A stretch of 64,000 nucleotides of DNA from Notospermus geniculatus (taxonomy: Eukaryota > Nemertea > Pilidiophora > Heteronemertea > Lineidae). A program made the position numbers and the translations under genes. Below the pieces are notes generated by a model. That model saw only the letters and a program-made list of their open reading frames with translations. It was not told the DNA's origin and searched no databases. This document shows positions 12,801 to 24,800 of the stretch, in pieces. The stretch lies in assembly GCA_002633025.1 (NCBI GenBank), contig NMRB01000026.1, positions 850,480 through 914,479 on the forward strand, in the 5' to 3' direction. Numbering within the stretch: the stretch's first letter is position 1; every line of letters begins with the position of its first letter.

Positions 12801-15800
12801 ATTGAAATCTGCGTTGAATTTCAATGATTTGCTCCAAATTTCAGAATTTCATGGTCAATTTTACAGATTTGTTGGTCGAAAGGGAGGGGGCGTGCCTAGT
12901 TCGCCCCTCTCCCGGATCCACACGTGTTGAGACCCTAGGACAGACAGACACAACTGCAAAGTTACATGCATGCTCCAGCAGGACCCCAGGCAATATCACA
13001 AGTGATCTGTTCGCCACTGACCTTCTCGCCAGCCAGTGCAGACAGGGTGAAAGAGGATTCTACGCATCGCTGTCCAGCGCACACCTGGCATCAACAGCCG
13101 ATTTTGCTCAGTGGCGACCAGATCGCTTGCGATATCGCCCGGTGTGCTGCTGGCTTTACAGGGCCATATTTCCCACACAATCAGAAACAGTGTCAAAATC
13201 ACAACAGGAGGAGAAATGTGGTCTGCAGACTCATCCAGTGTTATAAACATAGTTTTCATCCATCGTATCAGAATTAATGGGTTACCTTGCCATATGTATG
13301 ATGATGTCAAGTCACCATGGCAACAAGGGACAACACCTGATAAGTAGCTATTATGACATGACAAGATAAAACGTTTCTGTCACCGGATCAGGATCAGGAT
13401 ACAGACGATAATAACACATCCTCTTCTTGTCTTTATCATCAACACCATCATTATCATAACACGGCATCATGGGGTTTTGCCGATCGAGTCCACGACAGGC
13501 TACAGTCCACCTGCGTAGGGTCTTTTACTTGCCCTGGCATAGACACTCAGGTACAAGGGAACACGGCTTTTAGTCTCATCCGACAGACCCTAAATATTTC
13601 ACAGTAATGTACATATGCCTTTGCCTGGAGTTGAACGCGCGCCGACCCATTGCACAGTTTGGTAGTCAAGCGCACTAACATCTCAACAACTGGGCTAAGT
13701 CTCGTACATTTGTAGGACGTATTTCGCAGTTGTGAGGCGGTCTAGGAAAACCCGTCGGATGTCGCTGAATAATCAACAAGGGCTGTCAGATTGCCTGTGT
13801 ATTAATCTGCTGGTGTTCACCTGTTATGTAGTACATTTCAGCTCTTGAAATGTGCGGGTTCACCAAGGCCATTAACACTTTCCTCAAACGCGACATCCGA
13901 CAGGTTTTCCTAGACTGCCTCACAGTTTATCACAGAGACTACAGTGTCGATTTTGACAGGAAGACCCAAATGCTATGAAAACAGCAGGAGATATCGATGA
14001 GCTACAAGGCTACGCTCTTTTCATACACGACACAAAAACTAATGAAATATTGCAAAGAGTATTTTCTTCAGTAAACACCAATTTCTGTCACATCATGGTT
14101 TATTTACACAATGTCCTGAATGTAATATGGTCGTCTCCCTGATTCAGATCTAAGCACCCTTAGAAGAAATAACATTAACCCAGACCCTCTTAACATGATT
14201 TGATGAGATCTTGACTTTCGTGGGGTTTGCCACTTAAAACTTTCTTTAGAAAGTATAAAGTGTATGAAACCGCAGTGAGCACTTAACACTATTACCGTAC
14301 AAATATCTGAGATCTATTTTTATAGCTGTAAGACTCCCTCTCTGCTCAAACCCTGTTCCAAATGAAACCCAGGGGCCTGTTTCAAAAAGTGACTTTAAGC
14401 TAATGGTACCTTTAACCAAATGGAAAATGCATCGAAGTTAATGGTAGTCACTTTATGAAACAGCCCCCAGGCCGTTATACCCACAAACAAACCTACAGTA
14501 TGTATTTCGGGACCATGAGGCAAGGGAGCTCAAGGGATGAAGTTCATAGAGTACCAAGGTAAAATGATCAAGATGGTGTTGAGGCCCATAGTTAAGTTCT
14601 CCATTACACTGGCTTTACCCAAGATATGGCCTCGTTACTACTGAATTACAGCATCCGCAACAGAGAAGTGTCCACAAAGAGGGGGTTTCAAAGTGTTATT
14701 TTAAGACTGGCTTTCATGTCTTGTGTTACAGGCACTGAGTTCAGAATATTTCTCCATGTTGGTAAACATCACATGAGCTGTTTTTTTCTGATGCTCAATA
14801 TTCCACATCAAACGTACTGTGTGTGTGGGGGATCAAGGAGACTTACGCAGAGTAAAAGATACGTGAATTTCAAAGACATTGCAACCTGTGGCATTCAAGA
14901 AGATATTTTCGTTTCATTTGGTATTGTATTCTATTAGATTTTTCCGTCAGGGCCGAAGCAATAGCATTGGTCCTGGCCGTAAGAATGGAAGAGGCCATCT
15001 CAAGTTACTCATGTTCCTCACTTGGATGGGGTTTTTTACTTGCCCTTGCAAAGGCACAGGGTATAAGGCAACGGCTTACTGTCCCATGCAGCGGGTGTGA
15101 AGAGCTGGGGAATGAGCCATATGGCCTGGGTTGGATTCGGACCAGGACCTGCTGCTTGCTGAGCGGACGTGATAACCACTCGGCTATCAGGACTCCTTGT
15201 TTCATAGATGCTGGATCATCAAGGCCTTTCATAATATATTCTGTTATTTCAACTATTCTGTGTAGAAATGTGATTTTGGGGCACTTTTATCAAACTTATG
15301 TTGCCCATGCTTGCAACACCTTCAGTACATGGCACAAGTCATTACGGGTATCAATCCATTGCCCTACATGTAATACTGACCCCCAGGCTACCAGAGACCC
15401 AGGGGGACAACATTATGAAGGAACTCAGTTCATACTCCAGAACAAGCTCCACATAAACAACTCAATCTCCAGGCAGGACCTTGAAGTATCACGGACTCAC
15501 CCGTCAGTTTTAGGCTGTTCTTCTTTCATCACCTCTGGCGGGGTCTCGACCCTTTCTTCTGGGACCTTCACGACATCTGGTGGCACTTTGTTAAACTCCT
15601 TTGAGAGTTGAGGTAACTCCGGTGAGATGACCTTCTTCACGTCATCGGAGATGACACTGGAAAGATAAAATCGTGTCTTTCTGGTTAGGAACGTCCAAGG
15701 AGTCGGTCCCGGTCCATGTAGAATCATGGTGAACTTCCCCAAGGGACAGGATGATGGACCAAGTTCTCTTACAGACCATTCCTCAGTATACACTGAAATT

Positions 15801-18800
15801 GAAATGTGGAGTTTTCCCAGGGTTATATCTAGGCCATTTTAGAGAGGTGCTGCACCGGTTTTAGTACCCCCCCNNNNNNNNNNNNNNNNNNNNNNTACCC
15901 CCCCCCCCCCCCCCCCGACAATAAGTCATGGACCCCTTTGGTCATATCAACTTAGAACTGGCTTAAATTGGCTGTTGACTGGAGTTATAGAGGCCTTTTT
16001 ACCTGACAAGCTTCTGAAATTCTGTTAGCAAAAATGTCGCAAATGAAAAGTGCCCTTTTCTAGGTAGAAGTGCCCTTTTCACAAAATTTACGCTGTGCCC
16101 TTCAAAAATCCTAGATATAACCCTGAGAATGGCCGCCACGATGTCATGTGGGAAAACAAATAGGCCACCATCTTCGTGGAAAGGTCTAGACTATCGCATC
16201 AGGTATCAGCCAACCAGATCTGAATGTAGCATTGTAAAATATCGAGCAGTATGCCAAGAGTAGACAAGTCTAATGAACAATACATGTAGTTAATTCTCTC
16301 TTATCATTCCACAACATGTTCCACGTGTACGTACCTGTCCCTTGTCTACGTACATTGATATGAATATTAGCATAAACGACGACAGGTTGTAACATATATG
16401 AAATCTAGCATAATCTAATCATAAATTGCAAAAACATTCACACAGAGCTGACGTGTACCTTGTTAAGAACACTTCAATAACAATTTATTGTTGAAACACC
16501 TGTCTCATTACACTTTCGGTTTATTGTATTCTGTAATGTATTCAAACAGTTGGCACAGATTTCATCTACTGCATAATGAAAAACATGACTTCGATACCAC
16601 CAGTGCTGAGGTATTCACTTTTTCCCCTTTTACACATTAGGAAGTTGTATTGTGTAAGATTTTTCTGTCAGGGCTGAAGCCATAGCATTATTGGCCCTGG
16701 TAAGTACGGAAGAGGCTGTCTCAAGCTACTCATGTTCCTCACTTGGATGAGGTCTTTTACTTGCCCTTGCAAAGACACAAGGTACAAGGCACCACGGCTT
16801 ACTGTCCCCTGTGACAAACTGAAGACCCAAGGATGACAATCCCACAGGGCCCAGGCTGAATTCGAACCTGGGACCTGTCGCTATCTAAGCGAACATGACA
16901 ACCACTTCGGCTATCAAGGTGCCCCATTTGAAAGTTCTTGCCCAACAAAACTTATGAACACATCAGAAAGCTCTCAATTTCCATCAAAATTTAAAATGGA
17001 AAACACAACGGATTCTTTACATATTTCTTGATGGCCATCAAAGCTACACAACATTGGTACTCATCAGAATTAGCTTCCAATTGGACCACTTCAGTGATAT
17101 CGTTATGTTACTGATATCTGCCATATTGTATGAGAGAACAGCACACATCTGAACCCCAAAAAGGGTCAAAACTTAAACCCTTTCAGGACCACATCCTCAC
17201 CAATTCTTACCTTGAGATTCCAATATAAACAATGAGTAAGAGGACAACAGTGGGCACCATCACGTCGGGAGTCCATCGACGACGGAACACAGCAACACTC
17301 CAAAGATCCTCCACAAAATCATAATTTTCGTACACTTTTATAGCGTAATTGATAACTTGATGAAAGAAATCCACTGAGTCCATAAGTGAGAAACTAAACA
17401 CAGCCCCTTTACACATATAAAGTTCTTATAAGTCTAGTCCAGTTATGAAGTTCAAGGTCAAATCTCCAGTGTGACCTTGAATTTGAGATGACCTTGACCC
17501 TTGATTCTCTTTCAACTAGAAATTCCTTCTCCTTACACTGTAGGTCGAATAATCAATTTGATATTTGAAAAGTCACTGTAATAAAGAAGATATCTGATTC
17601 CAGAATCCTTTTTTGCAGAGAAAATTTATTTTGAACACTTTAAGGCCCACCACAGAATGCATTGAACCAAAAGTGATCCAAATGAAATGAATAAATTCCG
17701 ACCTAGAAGTTGGACTGACGTATCAGGACTGCTGATGTATGCGATGTAAAACAACCACAACTGATCCAAAATTCGATTCCACTGCCTAAATATCCTGGTG
17801 ATGAGTAAAAGAGACTGCTATTATCCAGAGCACTGACTTCGTACAATCACGAAGAACGATACATATCCTCCTTGTAACTCTCAACAAGAATAATCTATGT
17901 GATTTTTTAATCCTGGCAGAATGCTTCTATTCCTTTGAACGTACGCTGAATACAGAGACAGACCACGTAGGTACAGAAGCATTCACAGTACTGAAGTTCA
18001 GAATTGGCCCTTCTGCAGTGACGAACAGACCATGGCATTTGTTGTTTCCAGACAGGTCCAGAACAGGCCCTGACAGCTATTAATCTAGTATTTTTTACAA
18101 GAAAAGGACCCCAAACAACTGTTGCCAGGTGATCAGACAACACACAGGCAAATAAATGGCTGTTAATTGAAAGTTAATTGAACGCTGGTAAAACTCTTAA
18201 TTGGGTACAAAATGAGTTCCATTGTAAGGTGATGATTCAAGCGGAGTGAATCTTCCTTTTTTGAGAGGTGTTAACACATGTGGACAACTTGTCCATGTGT
18301 GACAGTGTTTGGGTGACATCAGTGTGTCTCACTTCTGACATGTCTGATTTCATTCAATTTGGATAATTCAAATTCACACCAGGTCCATCCCTCATTAGTT
18401 TATGAAGGTGGAAAAACTTGATGTTACATGTCAGAGTGGTGCAGTCAAGACACACTGGTGCAATGTGAACCCACTTTTATTGTAATTTGGCCACAGTTCT
18501 CATTGCCCTAATTTGGGCACATTTCCAAATCTCGCCACCCTTGAACATCCCCCAGGTAGCATGCAATTGAGAGGCCTGCCAACTTGCCTAACAAATCTCA
18601 CGTAGAGTGGTGAACCCAAAGTCAACAAAAGACAAGACGTAAGACTGATTCAACAAATTTTTGAATGACCATCAATATTCTCAATGAGAAAGTCATCCGA
18701 GTTGACCTGCTGCAACCAGCTGATAACGAGGACCAACTGAGGCTGTGCATGTGACTTATTTGATCAATAACGCTAATCATATTGATCCTGAAACAAAAAT

Positions 18801-21800
18801 AACAGAGCCATTCGATTTAAAGGTGTTCACCTGAATTAAATCTATTAGTAGGGACTGTCAGACTGGTGCAGTGACAACATCAATGCCTGTCACATCAAAG
18901 TTTGCAGGTTCAATCCCCCGTCTGATCACGTTCTCAAGCATACTAGTATACCAAGAGTTGGCAAAATGGTGCAGGGGAAACATCCACACCTGTCACTCAG
19001 AGGTCTGGGGTGCAATTACAGTCTAATCCATCCTTCAACTGATGGAAAAGCCACTCTGCTTGGTGGATCAGGTCTTCTCCAGGCTCCGGTTTCCTCCTAC
19101 AATAGATAATGGCCCAATCTGCCCTGCACCAATTTCTCAACAATTTTGAGATACGACACAAATAGCAAACAGACCAGGCTCCGGTCTCCAACTCTCTGTG
19201 GCATACAAGAAAACTGTCACCCAAGATCACGACACTGACATTCAAGATCAGCAAACTGCCATTCAAGATCAGCAAACTGCCATTTAAAATCAGTGAACTG
19301 CCACTCAAGATCAGCAAATTGCCATTCAAGATCAGCAAACTGCCACTCAAGATCAGCAAACTGCCATTCAAGATAAGCCAAACTGGCATTCAAGATCAGC
19401 GAACTGACATTCAAGATCAGCAAACTGCCATTTAAAATCAGTGAACTGCCGCCCATTCAAGATCAGCAAATTGCCATTCAAGATCAGCAAACTGCCACTC
19501 AAGATCAGCAAAGTGCCGTTCAAGATCAGCAAACTGGCATTCAAGATCAGCCAAACTGGCATTCAAGATCAGCAAACTGCCATTCAACAGCAAACGGCCA
19601 TTCAAGATCAACAAACTAGATTCAAGATCAGCACTACACTGGAGGTTGAACAAACAGTGATGCAATCACCTGTTTCAAGTCATCACCTGACCAGACAATG
19701 GAAGCAAAGAAAAGACTTACCCCACCCAAGCAGAAAGGTTTGAACCTAAGACCTACTTGTACCATGACTCTGACTGGAGCCACTAGACGATCGCCTGAGA
19801 ATTACCACAAACATACTGAGAACACGCAATACCATCAAATTACGGTTATGATTTTACGGTTATGATTACGTGGCAATGGGTATAATAGGTAGGTATTGGG
19901 ATGGCGCATCAAATAGGTTTGTGGGTCAGAACTATTACGGATGTTGGTACTCAGTTTGATTTGAGAGAGAGTCAGATGGCAAGGAAACAAACAGGAAGCT
20001 AGTGATAAAGTAGGCCTGGAATATCGCACCTGTCTGGGACTCAGCGATCTGGAGCTGAGTGTGGGGGCAGGGGTTAAAGAATTGAGCCCAGAAGGGCAAT
20101 AGACCGATTTCTCATCTCGCACAATCGCAGCGCCCCTGGTAGAATTTCCGACAGCCACTTCCTTTTTCAACCTCACTACCAGGAGTACGGGCAAAAATTT
20201 CCTGGATCGAGGTTGAATTGCACAAATTGGTTCCAAAAGCCACCACCAGGGGATGGATCCCTGGCGGCGGCATCGGGAATCAACACGTGTTTTTCAACCT
20301 CGATCCAGGATTTTGCCCGTACTCCTGGTAGTGAGGTTGAAAATGGAAGTGGCCGTCTGAAATTATACTAGGGGCGCTGCGATCGTGCGAGATGTGAAAT
20401 CCGTGTGTAGGAAAATGATGAATGTGGGTGCAGGGGTTAAAGAATTGAGCCCAGGAGGGCAATACATGTAAAATTGGCGTAAGTAGAGTGGGTGACAACA
20501 AATACATGTAAGTAATCCAGAAGAAAAACTGCACCATGAATGAAATTCACAATCCTTTCTGAGAAAGTCTGAAATCCACACCCAGTCCAATCGGCAACGA
20601 TGGTTGGAATGCCCCATGACGGGACGATTTCTGATCAAACCAGACGATACTGGTTCTACGACATGCGATGACATCAAAAAGTTCCGCGTACGTAAGACGA
20701 ATGGCACGTCCTACAAATATGATGAATCAGAAAATCAACGCCAATAATCAGCGACCTGATTGATAAAATGAATCAATATGATCGATAAATCGTGACACAT
20801 GTATTAAGTCATTAGCATATATTGGAATAATGTTTTAAATGAGAATTGCATTACGTTGCACCACAAGGTCCAAAGGCAACATACTAATACACCTACGGGC
20901 CGTATTCTAGAAGCCTCCGTAGCTCCTAAGGTCCACTTTAAGCTTTTGTATTCTGCCCTATAAACATTATAGCTAAAGGTAGAACTTAGAGTTAAGGAAG
21001 CTTCTAGAATATGACCCTACGACTCTCCAAGGCCTATCTGAAAATTTTTAAGCAAAGTCACATAGGTATGTAGATTTTCCCGTCAGGGCCAAAGCCATTA
21101 TTGGCCCTGGTAAGTATGGAAGAGGCCATCTCAAGCTACTCATGTTCCTCACTTGGATGGGGTATTTTACTTCCCCTTGCAGAAAGGCACAAGGTACAAG
21201 GCACCACGGCTTACTGTCATGACTGTCCCATGCGACGGACGTGAAGAGCCAGGAATGAAATCCCATATGGCCCGGGCTGGATTCGAACCTGGGACCTGCC
21301 GCTTAAAGCGGACACAATAACCACTCGGCTATCAGGGCTCTTCAAGTCGTAATGCATTTTCACTCCAAGCAGACACAGAAACACTGCTGGAACCCTTAAC
21401 TGGATGTTCACAAAGTGAATTTGTCAGAAAAATTCACTTCAATTCAAAATTGAACGGGAGCATTCAAAGTACAAAAACAAACCTGTGACTATCACGGGGT
21501 TTACAGAAGAGATGTCTTGTTTATGGCCTAAGCTTCTGAGAATCAGTATCAAGACACTCCATGCCACCCCCACTCAACACTTGAAGGATATGAAGGATGC
21601 GTCAGTTTATAGACAGTGAAATCTAGGCAAATTGACCTCAGATGTAAGTTTTGATCAAATATCGGATGACACCACCACTGATAGCCTAATTATAACCATT
21701 GTGATATTCACACTCACTGTGAGCAACAGTAGAGACAAACTGATTAGAAAATGTCGGTGAAAAAGTCAGATCGTGAAATCAGACAGGACTCGATCTACCG

Positions 21801-24800
21801 GGACGGGACGGAGAAGGAAGTTCTCCACTTGAGTTGAGATCAGAGACGGAAGACTGAAGAAGGAAGACTGGTTTGCCTGTTTAACCCAAGTTGGAAAACC
21901 GTTCGTCACTTCCTTCATAAGGTGAAGACTGTGAAAATGCTTGTCACCACTGACTCAAGCTAGGAATCCACTGCTGATTTTCTGCATTGCGACTCGCTTT
22001 GCAACCTGCTACCTGCGATTGAATACGATCGCAAGGAACTGATACCGGTCCCTGACCAATTGCCGACTGAAATTGACCACGTCTTCGCCATTGGTGGAAA
22101 TCACGTCAAGCGAGTCCACTACGGCGATCGAGTACCCAGTTGCAAAGCAAGTCGCAAAGCAAAATCAGCTTGAAAATCATTGGTGAATTCCTAGCTTAAT
22201 TCCTTCATTACAGGTGTCCTGATTACCAAGGTCAAATTGAAGAGAATTAATCAACACAGAGGTGTCCTCCCACCAGAGATGCCCACTTAAGATAGATCCC
22301 ATGGTACATCTGCATCACAAAGAAATAGAGAACACGAAAATTGACAAAATTATTTACACTTCTGGTAGCTCGACTTGAAAGTGCCAGCCTGAAGAAGACC
22401 CCGGTTGGGGTCGAAAATTTGCTAAGATTCTGGAAATTGACTTCCTGTTTATCATCTGCATCATGTGTGAAATTCATGCATCAGAAAAAGAGCCACGAAC
22501 TTGATTCACATGATGACAACGTTGGGTCCATGACAGACTCCATGACTGAAAATATGCAACTGATTTTCCTTTAGAATCATGATGATCATCATTTCTAAGC
22601 ATCTCCAATCTTCACCAACACAGCACTTCATTTAATATCACTCACACTATAACTGCCAATAACCAGCCAATGTGTGTCCGACCCAACCCCCATTATTAAC
22701 CAATCACAGGCGAGTCCAATTATGTACACTTAACGGGTATGTTGTTTGTTGTGTTGCCACATGTTATCCATGAATATGTACTCAAGCGTGCGACACTCTA
22801 TAATACCAGCCTGGCGTTTACAACTCTGAGGCAAGATTAGCTTATACATGTTGTTATACACCTACTTTTGTATTCGTGCTTTTCCCTTTCTTTCTCACCT
22901 TTCACGTCAGAAAGTCACTCAAAATGATGAGATTGTCAGCAGTGGCACTGTGACACATTGGACAGCCAGTTATCTAGGGTTGTGGGTTCAAGTCTTAGAG
23001 CCATCCCTCAATTTGAGGAGATTTTTGAATGGGCGGTGGCGGATTTAGGGGCGCAGCCAGACAGACCCTCCTTATGGCAGCAGAGTGATGTTTTTTTGTG
23101 CCTCAGATGCCTGCAAAACGCATATTCGGCATCCCATTTTTGAAACTTTTCTGAGGACATGCCCCAGATCACCACCCACCCACCTTTCTGGGAATCCTGG
23201 ATCTGCCAGTGGTGGGTGAGGAATAGTTGGCAGCAGTTCCCACACACTCTGGGGGGGGGGGATTTTCATCCAAAAAGGTTCTGCAGAAAAGTTGGCTATA
23301 TACGTATTACATGTACATCTCTGACGAAATCAGCCTTGACCCACAAAATCTTTTGTGCACGACAATCGATATCCATTGTCTCTACCTAGCACAAGCCCTG
23401 AGATTCAAACAAAATACACTTGGCAGAGAGCCATGTACAAGACGTCATGAGAGTGCCGTTTGAAAACATGCCAACGACAACTAAGTGAATATAATCCGCC
23501 ATCACTGCAATAAAGCGGAACCAAGGAGAATACAACAAACAGTTTTCATTCATGGCACCAGTTCGGTGAGTTGTTTCCTATAAATTAAGTGCCATTCTCT
23601 GCAAGGACGAAAACTTGGTTCAATCAATGCAATATCAGAAGGTGCTGCCATCATGTGGCCATTGCACATACTAAAATTCATGCAGTTGCAGTCAAGACTG
23701 AAAAGGAGGGTTGCCTGTTAGGCTAGGGGCATACCGAATGTGATTTCGCGTGCAACAGGGCAACGCATGCGATTTATGCTTTGAGAGCCTTTGTTTGCGT
23801 GCAGTGCGACGGAAAATAACAAAGCCTTAGCCGCGCGCGTTCAGTATGCCCCTAGCCTAACATGGAAGTTCGTCATGAAACATCCCTTATAACTGGAATG
23901 CTGCCGACATCAGATCCAGATCAGGAAACAGAACCACCTCGCCAAGGACAAAGTGGAAAAGCTCTCATTGGTGAGATTGGAACTTGGCAATGAAGTCTTT
24001 CCTCTGACTCTGTCATGTGTATCAGACTCAGATAAACTTTCCTGAGGTATCACCTGGATGAAACTGGACTTCTCCGTTCGTTCCTCGACCTGAACAGACC
24101 CAACACCACCACCACCACCAGTCTCTACAATGCCAACTCACCTTTCCGTTTGTTTTGAGTCGCTTCCACTAGAGGGCTGACTCGCCTCCTCAGTGTCTTT
24201 AGTAGCCTTCTCCTCTGGCACGACATGCTCAGTCATTGTATCCTGGACGTGTTTCTCTGGGTTGGCCGGCTGGTCTGGTTTGTTCTCAGCCTTCAGTTCC
24301 TTATCATTTTCTACAGGCTGTGAGGAAATAGAAACAACACCATCAGTAAAGAGTAAAAGAGATGAAAAGCACAAAAATTGACACACAATATATGATAAAT
24401 AAAAAGGCAATTTCCAGAGTGTTTGCGAATTTTCGACCCCAACCGGGGTCTTCTTCAGGCTGGAACTTTACAATCCGAAACTCTAGAACAGACTCAACGT
24501 GTTTAAATACCCCAGGGACTCAATCAGGAATACATTCAGTTGTTTTTTCCACTAACCGTAGGTTAGGTTATTGGTCATTTAGCCAACATGAAGCTAATAT
24601 TTTTTTTCCTCTGAAATGGGGTTCATTGGGGGACAGATTTTGTCCAATTCAGGTCCGTAAAAAATCGATTAATGACTTTTGTGTATCCGGAAAACTAGAT
24701 GCAAATGGACTGGAAACGGACCGGATCCGTGTGCCAATGAACCCCGCTTAACCCAACGGTGCCGGCCTACGGCCAACTCCGTCGGCTACTTGAAGGCTGA

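Larger units (their letters stand above)
17398..24141. other. Long SUCO intron, no other exon seen
   Basis: This stretch contains the 21-bp minisatellite, family 1 and 2 SINEs, the inverted repeat at 20118-20389 and several foldback elements. I found no further conserved coding segment on either strand. Confidence 0.6.

Noticed and set aside
18997-19743. Leu/Ile-rich repetitive frames (LILNGSLLILNGS) on the minus strand and KISKLPFKIS on the plus strand
   Set aside because: They are a product of the 21-bp minisatellite, with no domain and no conservation expected.
21242-21342. Possible functional tRNA gene (A and B box present)
   Set aside because: It continues into a SINE body shared by several other loci, and the cloverleaf is not complete.
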